Shown here: piece after piece, positions 1-8,740 of the stretch
How the letters are laid out: every line of letters begins with the position of its first letter
Position numbering within the stretch: position 1 is the first letter of the stretch
NCBI GenBank assembly: GCA_029747585.1
Contig: JAPEVF010000751.1
Span: 1 to 21,947, forward strand
Length of the DNA: 21,947 bases
From: Pleurotus djamor
Taxonomy: Eukaryota > Basidiomycota > Agaricomycetes > Agaricales > Pleurotaceae
Reading direction: 5' to 3'
The notes under the pieces: generated by a model
What the model was told of the DNA's origin: nothing
Database searches by the model: none
Seen by the model: the letters and a program-made list of their open reading frames with translations, nothing else
Made by a program: the position numbers and the translations under genes

Positions 1-620
1 GTATCTACGATTGGAATGGCGGGTTCCCACTGGCAAATTGCAAATGGTAGGAGTCAGGACATCACGTACAGTGGAAGGTTAGGAGCAAGTAAACTTTCAG
101 TTTCGAGCCCGATTCGGCCATCGGAGTTTGAAATCCACTTGGACCGATTCGACAGAGTCCAGCGAGTCTTTGATCTTTCTTTCTTTCATTCCCCCCACTT
201 CCTCTCTCTCTCTATCCCTCTGCGATCCACTCCTTCTCCTCCTCGTACTCTTCCGAGGTTTTCTCTCGCTCAACACGCTGCTTTCAAGCTTCGATCGTGT
301 TTCCGGCGTCCACAAACAACGCAGACATTGTTATCGCATCTCCCTCGATCCTCCCTACGACATTCACGCAACCTTCCTCCCCGCCGGTTCACTCTCCACC
401 TACAATCCCTCGCTCCCCTCCCTCTATATCTCCCCAAGTCAGCCCTGTGATCCCGGCCTGCGTTTGTTTATCTCAGGCTCGGCAACTACCATGCATATAT
501 GCTCTCTTTCTCGCGTCAAGATCCATTGTACGCGTCTTTACGCGTTTTCTCTTGCATATCGTCTTTCCTTTGACCATCTTTGGAGAATAGGCCGTACAGA
601 TCACTCCCTAGGGTCTGGAT
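1..620. other. Pyrimidine-rich leader region (copy 1)
   Basis: The plus strand is strongly C/T rich between about 170 and 470, with CTCTCTCTCT runs, as in many fungal promoters and 5' untranslated leaders. Open frames cross it but are low-complexity (Ser/Pro/Leu), and a 4-nt indel between the copies near 210 breaks the longest one, so I do not call a protein. From about 267 to 650 the two copies are nearly identical, which is more than I would expect of idle sequence. Confidence 0.5.
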
Positions 621-645
621 GATCGACGCTGAAGGTGAACTGCGT
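621..645 (+). repeat. Short direct repeat, first element (partner 994-1018)
   Basis: GATCGAC(G/A)CTGAAG followed by GTGAACTGC occurs here and about 373 nt downstream. Copy 2 has the pair at 11903 and 12256. Each element reads as an exon end followed by a possible GTGAAC splice donor, so the repeat may be a duplicated exon boundary. Confidence 0.6.
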
Positions 646-647
646 AT

Positions 648-1523
648 ATGCGGACATCTCTTGGTCTCCGTGAGTTGAACTTCTGTCCCACTTTCCCTCT
701 TGACGAGTCCACTGATTTCTCTCCACAAGACTTTGCCATTATCATCCTTGATCCTCTCCGTCTCGCCAGCCCCAAAGCCCAGGTGTCTCCATCCCATCCA
801 TCCTTTCACCCACCACGCATCGTCCTCCGTATCAAAGGTATGCTCATCCTCCCCTCGTGTTTCTATCTTTGACGCTAATTACCTCATCGACTCACGATCG
901 TATACTCAACAATTCGCTCCTCACGACCCGTTCTTCCATCGTCCACCGTTGTCCACATCTATTTTGGACCTCTTCAAACTCTCGGAAAACCTTGATCGAC
1001 ACTGAAGGTGAACTGCATACGCTTGATATCCCCAGGGGGATCCGAATCCACTCACCGCCATCCAGATATCCATATCTTGAGTCAGGTTCTTCGGAACCCA
1101 TACTAATCTTGTTCGTCGTCTTCGCCACGCGTGTCAATACGCTAAGTGAGTTTACGTGAGACGTCGCAGTCCGTCCAGATCAAGAGATTGAGCTTGAATC
1201 TCACCATCGACCGATCGAAACTGAGTACACACAGCCCTCGCAACCGCCTTTGTCTTTGCTACATGACGTACAGCTGAACTCGACACAAGCTTTCGCCTCG
1301 GAAATTTTGGCTCTCCCTCTCAACTCCCTCTTCTTTTTCCATCCCCTTTCGTCCCTCTCCCTCTGTCTTCTTTTCGGTAACGTCCCCTTGATTTACATCC
1401 CCTCTTCTCACCTTTGTCGCCGTAGCCAGGAACGAGTACGCAAGCTTTTTCCACCGCCGCACTCCCCCCATACCCTTTTCTGCTTCTTTTCTCCATGCGA
1501 GCCTTGTCTTTGAATGCGGATAG
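648..1523 (+). pseudogene. Decayed copy of the multi-intron leader gene(s) at 11930-12775
   Basis: The exon and intron layout matches copy 2, with lesions. The exon at 730-837 is 108 nt against 107 nt in copy 2, a one-base frameshift. The following intron (from 838) has lost its acceptor: copy 2 reads ATACTCAG where copy 1 reads ATACTCAA. Further on, the ATG used in copy 2 at 12354 is ATA here. The last part still has an open frame to a TAG at 1521-1523. Substitutions between the copies near 1265-1340 fall mostly at third codon positions, so that exon was coding in the recent past. The product is not recognised. Confidence 0.5.
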
Positions 1524-2465
1524 GCCGTTCACTCCATCATGTTACATGTACATACCCATTTTAAGCCGCGTAGACTTTGTGCGAAATATTTTGATCATGT
1601 TGTAGGATTGTTAATGGATGGATTTTTCGAATTTTGTGAGTTTGCGTATCGTCTTGAATGCACAGGAGCGTTTCTATGGGTCGTGTTCATGGCGTGAACT
1701 ACCTGTTTCCCGGTTTCGCCGCGTAGTCGCGGTATTTCTAGACTTGTCCATGGTCATATAGACGAGGATCGAGAAAGGCATGTCCGCAGCGGTATCAGCT
1801 CCAGCATCAGGCAATAGAACAGGTATCGGGCGTCGCGTAGAAAGTCTTGAAATTGGGAAATTTGAGTCGCGGGATCAACTTTTGTTCGAAGCAAACTGGT
1901 GAACAAGTGGAAATTCACTTACTCGGACGTTCGAGTCCAGTCGTTAAATGAGTTCAAAGTGTTGAAAAGGTCCAGATGCAGTCTGGTCACTCATGCGAAC
2001 CGTGAAATTGGCTGGAACGCGAGACGAAGCAAGGGTAGACTGCGAAATAGACAGCCCCTGAGCAAGGTTGGACTTGGTCGCGTCGACTCGTTTGGTGCAA
2101 TTCTCCTTGTGAAGGCGATATTTCCGTCTTACACACTCCATTCCATCGGATGAGAAATAGAATCTCAATGTGACAGACGTGGTACGGTGCGCTTGAATGT
2201 GGTTTGTAAGTGGAAAGATGGATTTGCTGCGGTTCCGCTTGGATTTCTCGCGAAACGGCTAACGCTCGGACTCTGTTCAGTCGACTGGAATAACACATCA
2301 ATGCGTACGATGTACACGGCGAGCTGTATCCTGCGACCGATGAGAGACCGGGCTTGGATTCAATAGGCAAGATCAAGTACGTTCGAATTCCTTGTGAGAT
2401 ATATTTCATGTGCTTCGAGAATGTGTTTGAAACAAATTCAGTCGCCTGGAACAACACAATTGAAT
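1524..2465. other. Region without a convincing gene (copy 1)
   Basis: Weak open frames exist on both strands around 1944-2168. They are shared with copy 2 (13194-13409), but the differences are mostly amino-acid changing, so coding is doubtful. The part at 2150-2460 contains degenerate internal repeats: GAGAAA plus about 10 nt plus CAATGT, and CAGTCG(A/C)CTGGAA at 2278 and 2440. These look like eroded exon copies. Nothing else was recognised. Confidence 0.4.
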
Positions 2466-2825
2466 ACGACGGTCAGTGTTCCTCCGTCAGTCTAGATTGA
2501 CATAAATCTCTCTATCGTGTGTCGAAACGGCTCTCGCATTCCCGTCATCCAGATATCCAGGGCAGACAGTGATCTTCTGAACAAATCCATTCGCGTTCGC
2601 TGGGAATTACTCAACCTGTTCTCTTTGGAGTTCGTGCGCGACAACTCGAATGGTGAACCTGACCGTACGGTATATTGCGACACAAGTCAACATTCTATTC
2701 TACTCTACAATAACCAGCGTGACATTGCGACACAGGCTGGCGTAAATCCCACAACTCCTACGATGTAAGAGACGAAAGCGGTCAACTAGCTGTTGCGGCG
2801 GGTAGACGAGAATAACACACCTTGA
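2466..2825 (+). pseudogene. Decayed copy of the 100-aa gene (start lost, frameshift)
   Basis: This aligns to the two-exon gene at 13706-14075. The ATG of copy 2 is ACG here (2466-2468). The splice donor GTGAGT is GTCAGT, and the intron's 3' end is altered. In the middle of exon 2, eight bases present in copy 2 (ATGGTCAT) are missing, shifting the frame. Downstream sequence still matches well. This is a clear relic of whatever copy 2 encodes. Confidence 0.6.
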
Positions 2826-3716
2826 GTTAATCTCATCGTGTCCTTTGACCCCAAGTCCGACACGGCGTTTACACCAAGTAACACGATCCTCTCATCCAAT
2901 GAAAAAACGGGGGTTCACCATCTACTGAGGGTGATCGCGATGCATTCGCCCATTTCTCATTATCCGACGTCGCCGTTGCCTATCATCCTTATCCTTATCC
3001 ACCTTACACCCCACACCCTACACTCTAAGCTTACGGCTCGAGCATAACTGAAGACAGACTGGCGTGATGTAAGTGTACGTCCAAACACGCACTAACGTAC
3101 ATATGAATCACAAATAAAAGAGGGTGCAAAAAAGGAATACGTACACGGANTTGGAGCGCTGTCAANANNACCAAAAGGTACCTTGTCCATGGTCCTGGGA
3201 CGAGCACGAGCACGAGCAAAGCATAAGTCACAGGTCACTATGCGGCCGGGGGTACGGAGGTATCAGGCGCCTGGCTCCAACCTTGTTCGCCTCGGGGGTG
3301 CGGATGAAGCTTGAAGGAGTTTTGTACGTTCGAACGTTCGAACGTTCGTTGGGGGGTGGTGCNAAATAAACAACGGACGGACGAACTGGTGTCAGTGGTC
3401 CTCGTTGAGTCGTTCGTTTACTTGAAGGCTTGAAGTGAGCGTGCTGAGCCTGGGTATGGGTAATCGAGCGAGTGGAAGAGTCAATCATTAAACTCACAGA
3501 TTAGACTTTCAGGCGTTCGGTTCAGGGTTATGCGCGATGATATGTTTGTTTTAATCAAGTTTGGAGTAGGTGTAGAGTATGGGATGCATGGGTGTCGTCT
3601 AGATTGTGTATTTGAGACGCAGACGGATAGAATGGGAGAGAGGCCGATTGATTGGCTAGCCTAGGGAGCGACAGACTGTGGGTAGGGTACGAAGAAAGTT
3701 GGAGCTGGTTCAGTAA
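2826..3716. other. Conserved block without an assigned gene (copy 1)
   Basis: The part from about 3090 to 3500 is almost identical to copy 2 (14320-14735). It includes a palindromic 8-mer run (3326-3348) and a Gly/Arg-rich open frame on the plus strand. Possible minus-strand splice donors occur at 3490 and 3750, so a short minus-strand transcript is possible, but I could not build a model that stays open in both copies. C-rich telomere-like words near 2990-3030 are too irregular to call. Ns lie at 3150, 3166, 3168, 3169 and 3363. Confidence 0.4.
3326..3348. repeat. Nearly three tandem copies of the 8-mer ACGTTCGA
   Basis: ACGTTCGA is repeated head to tail (2.9 copies). Each junction contains TTCGAA and AACGTT palindromes, so the run can fold on itself or bind a dimeric protein at 8-bp steps. 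The same run is preserved exactly in copy 2 at 14559-14581. Confidence 0.85.
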
Positions 3717-3938
3717 ATGTTAAGAAAGTACCGGGGTCTCGCACTCACCTCTACCTTGAAGTGGCGTCTCGAACGATGCAGCCGCACACGTCTTATCGCC
3801 CGAAAGGAGGAGATAGAAGCTGCGAATAGAGCAAAAGGAAGGCCAAAAGAAAAGAAAGCAAAAAAAGAAAAAAAAGAAAAGAGTGCGCCATTTGGTATAC
3901 CACAGGACACGGGAGAACTGTACGACGTATCGTTATAA
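3717..3938 (+). CDS. Small lysine-rich ORF, 73 aa, strand uncertain (copy 1)
   Basis: ATG to TAA, no intron needed. The middle is highly basic (KEKKAKKEKKEK, about residues 42-54) and the tail is non-repetitive (GIPQDTGELYDVSL). No family recognised. The purine-rich middle is, on the other strand, a textbook polypyrimidine tract ending in TTCGCAG. An alternative minus-strand gene can be drawn from ATG at 3961 (MNGWGRSSYN...), intron GTATAC to TTCGCAG, second exon to a GTGAGT donor at 3747. The single difference from copy 2 inside the gene changes Lys to Asn on the plus strand but is silent on the minus strand, which leans toward the minus model. Confidence 0.3.
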   Translation: MLRKYRGLALTSTLKWRLERCSRTRLIARKEEIEAANRAKGRPKEKKAKKEKKEKSAPFGIPQDTGELYDVSL

Positions 3939-4042
3939 CTTGAACGACCCCAGCCGTTCATCTAGTCCCCAGAGCTCCCGCAATCCGTACTAGTACCCTC
4001 TGCATTGATTTCGTCGCCCTCCAAACCTAGCCGCTACCCTCG

Positions 4043-4515
4043 ATGTCTAGCACCAGCACCACGCGAATCATCAACTTTACCACCCGCCAGACCGCCGGAG
4101 ATTTCGCCCTGTTCATCCTCGACCGAGTCCATCGTTACCAAAACCGCTACCAGCGCCGCTGCGACTTTATTGAGCCAGGCTACGCCGACCATAGCCACTA
4201 CCCGTACCATCATCCTGGCGAGGACCGATCGTGCCGTTACTGCACGTTTCTGTACCTCCGTCTTCAAGGTTATTTTCGGCGCGGCGAGGTGGTTGTTATT
4301 CACCTGTTCCGTGGGGAGGGGGAAGGTTAGTTGTTGTTTCGTTCCGACTAGGGAGGACTGGGAACTGACTGATGGTCGACTTGTAGAGCCGTTTGTTGTT
4401 GAAGTGTACCGAAGGAGCTCGTACAGTTTGGGGATTCGCGGTATGTGTGCCATGTGTTCGTAGTATTGTTCGCGTTGCTGACTGTTTGTTGGGGGTTCTT
4501 CTAGTCAGCTTGTAA
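4043..4515 (+). CDS. Conserved 115-aa protein of unknown function, three exons (copy 1)
   Basis: Exons are 4043-4325, 4387-4440 and 4505-4515, with introns of 61 and 64 nt (GTTAGT...TTGTAG, GTATGT...TTCTAG). The spliced frame gives 115 residues ending in GIRVSL. The protein begins MSSTSTTRII, has a His/Tyr/Pro-rich centre (HSHYPYHHPGED), a CRYC pair near residue 70 and an Arg/Tyr-rich tail. No signal peptide or clear membrane helix is seen, and I do not recognise the family. Against copy 2 the spliced frame shows five silent and three replacement changes, whereas a rival unspliced 152-codon frame shows more replacements. This favours the spliced model. Confidence 0.6.
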
Positions 4516-5444
4516 TCGAGCCGCGCCCCGCGAAGTCAACTTGGTCATGACCTTGAAAAAAAAAAGTAAGTATGCGTTTACTCGCAATGCATATACGACG
4601 CTTACCAATCTACCAAGGCTTCTGTTTATTCATTCTGTCTTTACTTTGTCTTGTTTTTCTTGAAAGTTTGAACCGAAAACCTATATTGCATGAGAAGGTG
4701 AGCATGTCTGGTGGTTACGGAATGTTGGCATGAGCTTACTAGTTGATAGTCGTTGGGAACGCATTTAGTCGAGTTTGTGTCGCTATGGGTCGTTAGGTTG
4801 ATAGCTGTGCTTGTGATGTTTTGTCAATAAAGAGCATGAGCCGATGTGAGCTCGATGATTTGGGGGTTGAACGTTGAAACCTTGAGACGCTGAGAGGGCA
4901 GGGAAGGGATCGAGTGAGTAAACGGACAGGCTGTTGAAGAGTGATGGCGATGTTTTGTGGGAGTATGTAGCTGTTGGGTTTGATAGCTGTGCTCGTCGTG
5001 TTTCGTCACTTGAGTGAGATCTTGGGAGGTTGAGAGAGTGGGCGGATTCGCTCTTGGAAGGGCGCGGAGAGGAAGGAACAAGGTGATATATTGGGATGAA
5101 TTGGACACAAGCGAGGTACACGAAACTGCTGGTACGAGACGGATGAGAGGAACATGGATGGACTGGACACGAAGGGACACGAAGCAAACAGGCATGGAAC
5201 CAGCATCGAGTGGGGGGTCGGTAAATTTCATGATGGCCAATGAAGAGAAAGACGAAGAAGTCCTTTAGATGAACGAGGAAAAAGTAGGCCAAGATACAAG
5301 CTGGAATGGCTATACTGGAAACGATCATGACCGCGATGAGCAAGTCCTTGTCCACGGACCCATGGAAAACTCTGGATGTAACCCAATTAGCCTAATTTGG
5401 GCCGTCGACCCGCCTCCGCCCTCAACGTTGCTCATACCATCATC
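4516..5444. other. Intergenic region with a copy-1-specific expansion
   Basis: Copy 1 is 189 nt longer than copy 2 between the 115-aa gene and ATP17. A local repeat is visible: GATAGCTGTGCT at about 4800 recurs at about 4982, each followed by GTTT(T/C)GTCA. A long minus-strand open frame (4783-5355) with a hydrophobic start exists only in copy 1, lacks an ATG at its first codon, and is broken in copy 2. I do not call it a gene. An A-run followed by GTAAGT lies near 4560. Confidence 0.5.
5383..5387 (+). promoter_or_regulatory. CCAAT box upstream of the ATP17 copy-1 relic
   Basis: CCAATTA, about 58 nt before the ATG at 5445, lies in a near-palindrome (CCCAATTAGCC...TTGGG). CCAATNA is the core recognised by the fungal HAP/CCAAT-binding complex, which commonly controls respiratory genes. 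The assignment is by motif and position only. Confidence 0.45.
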
Positions 5445-5902
5445 ATGCACGCTTCGCTCGTACGTCGCCAACTTGGAGGACTTGTTCCCCCCAAAATTGC
5501 ATCTCCAAGCCTATAGGTGCGCAGAGTTTCCAGTGATGCACGTCCCCAAGTTCATCTTTCTCGCAAACACTGGTCTGGAGGTTCGGGAGATGGCCTTGCA
5601 CCTCTCCTCAACTTTTACTCGAAACTCCCAAAGGGACCTGCTACCGCCTCAGCTGGACGTGGCTTGAAGGCTCGTTTCTTCAATGGCAAGAATGCTTCCG
5701 GAGCCCCGATCGTTGCTACCGTTTTCGCCATCTTTGCTTTGGGATATACCATTGATTACCAGAGTGAGTCCCAATAGGTTTCCTTGTCGTCGTAGCTGTG
5801 CTCATCGCAATTTATAGTGCACTTGAGTATGTCCCATGTTCCCTCCATGTTACTCTTGCTTATGTCCGCACCTCAGAGCACCACAAGAACCATGCCCACT
5901 AA
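5445..5902 (+). pseudogene. ATP synthase subunit f (ATP17-like), broken copy 1
   Basis: Same gene as 16489-16946. Two independent lesions: exon 1 runs into an in-frame TAG at 5514-5516 (CTC CTG in copy 2 is CTA TAG here), and the acceptor of the first intron has changed from AG to GG (5572-5573). Exon 2 (5574-5763), the 9-nt exon (5818-5826) and the last exon (5877-5902) remain intact and almost unchanged. If translated from 5445 it would give a 23-residue peptide. Loss in this copy is tolerable because copy 2 is intact. Confidence 0.88.
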
Positions 5903-6291
5903 TTGGGTCGTCGCCAGGATTCGGGGGATGTATTGTAATGGAACGCCAGCAATAGATAATTCAGTATGGTTAATCAAACACCTCCAAGCTTGGCGTCGAA
6001 AGAATGATATTTCTTACTCTACATCAATACATTGGTGGTGTTGTCCAGCAACGGAAACATCCTTCTATTTATTTGACAATCTCCTTCACTCTCAAGCAGA
6101 ATGCGACTGGTATCGATGAGATTGCGAGGATAATGCAGAATGCACTGGCGACGATAGGGTGGTGTAGTAACGCAGCTCGTAGCTAGGCCGAAAATTGGAC
6201 AACCCGGACCAGTGCTACAATTCCACGATGATCACCCAGCAAGTCAGATCTCAGCGCAGGTGAGGATAGAACTGTCGATGATACTCACCAA
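5903..6291. other. Space between convergent genes (copy 1)
   Basis: About 390 nt separate the end of ATP17 from the stop of the minus-strand membrane protein. It should hold both 3' untranslated regions. It is nearly identical in the two copies (second copy 16947-17335). A GGTGAGT word lies just past the membrane-protein stop on the minus strand and could mark an intron in its 3' UTR. No further gene seen. Confidence 0.5.
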
Positions 6292-7236
6292 CTACACACC
6301 GACAGCATCAACTAGGGCGTCGGCTTTCCTCCGCAAACAATGACAAAGAGGTGGATTCGGAGACTCAGTCTGGACGAGGGTTCCGCTCCAAACGAATCCG
6401 TGCCTTTTATTTTGAGGCCTAAACAGAGGGGGAAGAGGTCCCGAATCGCCCCCATACGCTTGCTTCTCCAAATCTAAGTTATCAAACAGCGTTTCGCGGG
6501 GACGTTCCAAGTCCTCTTCACGCCCTAGGCACACTGGTGATTGCCCTGTAGTGTGATCTTTGCAATGGAAGGACGAGGAAGGTGACTGAGACCGTGATTG
6601 TTTCGCGGCCTCTACCTTTCCGGCATCATCATTTCTTGACACCAACCAACTCGGGATGGAGACAGGTTGCGAAAGTTGACCCAAGTCGTTACTATCGCCC
6701 CCATGCTCCATCCATCGGGACCCTGCGCTCCATACTGTGGCGAAAACGACACCGAGGATGGTGACGTAGTTATTGGCAACAGCAAGATATGTTGAGAATA
6801 AGAATAATGAGAGGTTGGTCGCTTGAATGTCTACTGAGGCGATGACGATTTGGGCGGTGCAGAAGATGCAAGGGACAACGAAGTTGGAGATGGATATCAT
6901 AAAAAGGGTGCGTGCTCTATCAGTGAAGCTATCTGCCAGATTTGATAAGACCCCGCATTTTAAAAAGTTAACCCACTCACTAAGTTTAAGACCAAGGATC
7001 GGACCCGTGTTCATCTGTGAGCGCAGCTGGTAGATGAACAGTGTGGACATGTAACTTTATACAACATGGTAAGCGTAAAACGGTCCGCAAAAGCTCAAGG
7101 TACTTACATGTTGTCAAATAATTGAAGACACCAAACCACCCTTGCCATAGGCCAGAACTGCAGACCAGCAAGGAAAGTCCCTATCATACTCGCACTTCGA
7201 ACCCATTCAAAAGTAGCATAACCAAGGACGGCGCAT
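6292..7236 (-). pseudogene. Seven-helix membrane protein, 5'-truncated copy 1
   Basis: Minus strand. The last exon (7054-6292) and part of exon 2 (7236-7108), with the intron between them, match the intact gene at 18795-17336. The break at 7236 removes exon 1 and the first half of exon 2, about the first three membrane segments. Just beyond the break the reading frame meets a stop (TAG). The next in-frame ATG is at 7187-7185 and would give 280 residues if a promoter in the new upstream sequence is used. The remaining frame is open to the normal stop, so a truncated product is conceivable. Confidence 0.85.
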
Positions 7237-7673
7237 TTAGATCGTATGTGCCTGACCTAACGATAATCGCATTATTATTTCGCGTGAGAGTGCGGTTCGC
7301 AGGCTGTGATTGGCTAGAAAGGGTGAAAAAGAGTCCAAGTCCATACATCACAACACCTCAGACCGACATGGTTTCCCCTCCCGAAGGTAGGCTGTAGCCA
7401 GCGAAAAAAAAGGGTCTCCCCTTGTTTTCCGCCGGTGTGTATTCGGCTATCTACGCACACAAACGCGACAGAGTCTACCTAATCCAACGACCAAGTGCAA
7501 TTACCGCGGCGAACCTCCCTCCCGATAAATTGCCCAGCGACGATCCTCCTGCTCCAACCTTCCATTCCCACGAGATCCACTTGTCGTCTAGAGACAGCAA
7601 AGATTCATGAGTACGAGGCTAGAGAACAAGAGGGTGAAAAAAAGTGACTAACTGATATCCGCGAAAATCAAGT
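7237..7673. other. Start of the inter-copy region, no gene called
   Basis: This directly follows the duplication junction. A plus-strand frame with many Pro and Ser residues (7422-7610) exists but has no support. The stretch lies upstream, in the minus-strand sense, of the truncated membrane-protein gene and would have to supply any promoter it uses. Confidence 0.4.
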
Positions 7674-8111
7674 GGTTGGTGGCGCGGTCGAGATGGAAGA
7701 ATGAGCTGGGTGGTCACCGGCCGACTGTTGACACGGTGATGGCGCGTTCAAGAGATTCCCCAGGCTTCGAGAATCCATCTCGCATCAGTGAACAGCGTTG
7801 TAAAAGGAAGTTGGGATGGGATATGTGGTTGGTGGCGCGGTCGAGACGGGAGAAGGGGCAGAAGGGATTAGGCAGGCGCAAGCTTCGAGGTCGAGGGTGG
7901 GCAGCGTACAATAGCCCAGGTATTTGAACTGGAGGTTGTGGTGGTTGATGGCGCGGTCGAGAAGTCGGCAAAGATGGATGAAGGGAAGCGCTGGCAGCGT
8001 GATGAAAGAAGCTCCATCGAGGAATAAAAATGGCGGAAGGAGGTAGGACATGGTCGTAATGGATGGCGAATGGCAAAAGACGGCGTAGAGGTTGGGATGG
8101 AAGGCCAAAGT
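7674..8111. repeat. Three motif-delimited spacers downstream of the exon array
   Basis: Segments 7674-7826, 7827-7942 and 7943-8111 each begin with the 20-bp motif and end in loosely related G/T-rich words (GTTGGGATGG before the motifs at 7827 and 8112). A long minus-strand frame (8195-7785) crosses the area, but it reads through motif copies in varying frames and has no start or splice support, so no gene is called. Confidence 0.5.
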
Positions 8112-8419
8112 GGTTGGTGGCGCGATCGAGACGCTTCTCAAGCTTGGCTTCATCGCGATGTCATAACGTTGATCACGACCGATATGGAAGGACAAGACTA
8201 CGAGGTATTAGATCAGGATAGACTCAATGAATTGGAGATGCTCGCCGTGCTCACCAAGTATCCCGATGCACTAAGGACTTGATGGAGAAGACGGATACAA
8301 ATGGCAAAAGCCAGGCTGAACAAGAGCAAGTCAGAGATAAGAATGTGTTTGACAAGCGAAAGAATACTCACGATCAATGTCACAGTGGTCCGCCGGGAGC
8401 AAAGCCTCAAGCTCAAGCT

Positions 8420-8709
8420 TCAATCATGGATATTGATCGCTCGCGATGTCGTAGCGGTAACCGCAATCTTCGTGAACGTATGCACAGCGCCGTTGGCGTG
8501 TGAGGATGCAAAGCTAGAGAAGACTAATATCATTATTGAGTACATTGACAAAAGCTGCCTGACGTACTCACAGAAGCATCCCGATGACAAAGACAAGTAG
8601 CCGGCATTGAAGGAATACACATAGACCACAAGACTATAGCAGGAACAGAGTTAGACATCAAGATGCGAAAGGTGGAAAAAAGGGAACTTACGGGTGACAT
8701 GACATTCAT
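8420..8709 (-). CDS. Unit B of the array: possible 57-aa single-span protein
   Basis: Exons 8709-8692, 8633-8572 and 8513-8420 on the minus strand splice in frame to 57 residues starting MNVMSPSCGL. The middle exon gives a hydrophobic segment (CRLLVFVIGMLLLF-like, about residues 16-28) and the tail is Thr/Ala-rich (TFTKIAVTATTSRA). The corresponding frame in units A, C and D is broken. Two copies of the 20-bp motif lie upstream at 8741 and 8869. No family recognised. It could equally be a decayed paralogue or a spliced noncoding RNA. Confidence 0.3.
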
Positions 8710-8740
8710 GGCTTCGCGAGGTAACGACACACCATCAGGT

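Larger units (their letters stand above)
1..7236. repeat. Direct duplication, copy 1 (left, decayed)
   Basis: This stretch aligns collinearly with 11279-18280. The offset is 11278 at the start, 11282 after a 4-nt indel near 210, 11233 across 3363-4463 and 11044 from about 5574 onward, so copy 1 is 234 nt longer overall. Its left end is not seen: the window opens inside it. Its right end is sharp: the last shared base is 7236 (=18280), within exon 2 of the minus-strand membrane-protein gene. Several genes here carry lesions that copy 2 lacks. From 5640 to 7236 the copies differ by only scattered substitutions; further left, indels are frequent. Confidence 0.97.

Noticed and set aside
16..450. 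Long Ser/Pro/Leu-rich plus-strand frames in the C/T-rich leader
   Set aside because: Frame continuity differs between the copies because of a 4-nt indel, and the composition is that expected from a pyrimidine tract.
2980..3030. Telomere-like C-rich words (CCCTACACCCTAA)
   Set aside because: Irregular, very short, different in the two copies and flanked by ordinary sequence.
4034..4453. 139-codon minus-strand frame opposite the 115-aa gene
   Set aside because: Shortened to 89 codons in copy 2; best explained as the shadow of the plus-strand gene.
4005..4463. 152-codon unspliced plus frame overlapping the 115-aa gene
   Set aside because: Copy-to-copy changes are mostly replacements in this frame but mostly silent in the spliced frame.
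4783..5355. 190-codon minus-strand frame starting with a hydrophobic stretch
   Set aside because: Its first codon is not ATG, and in copy 2 the hydrophobic part is missing and the frame is broken.
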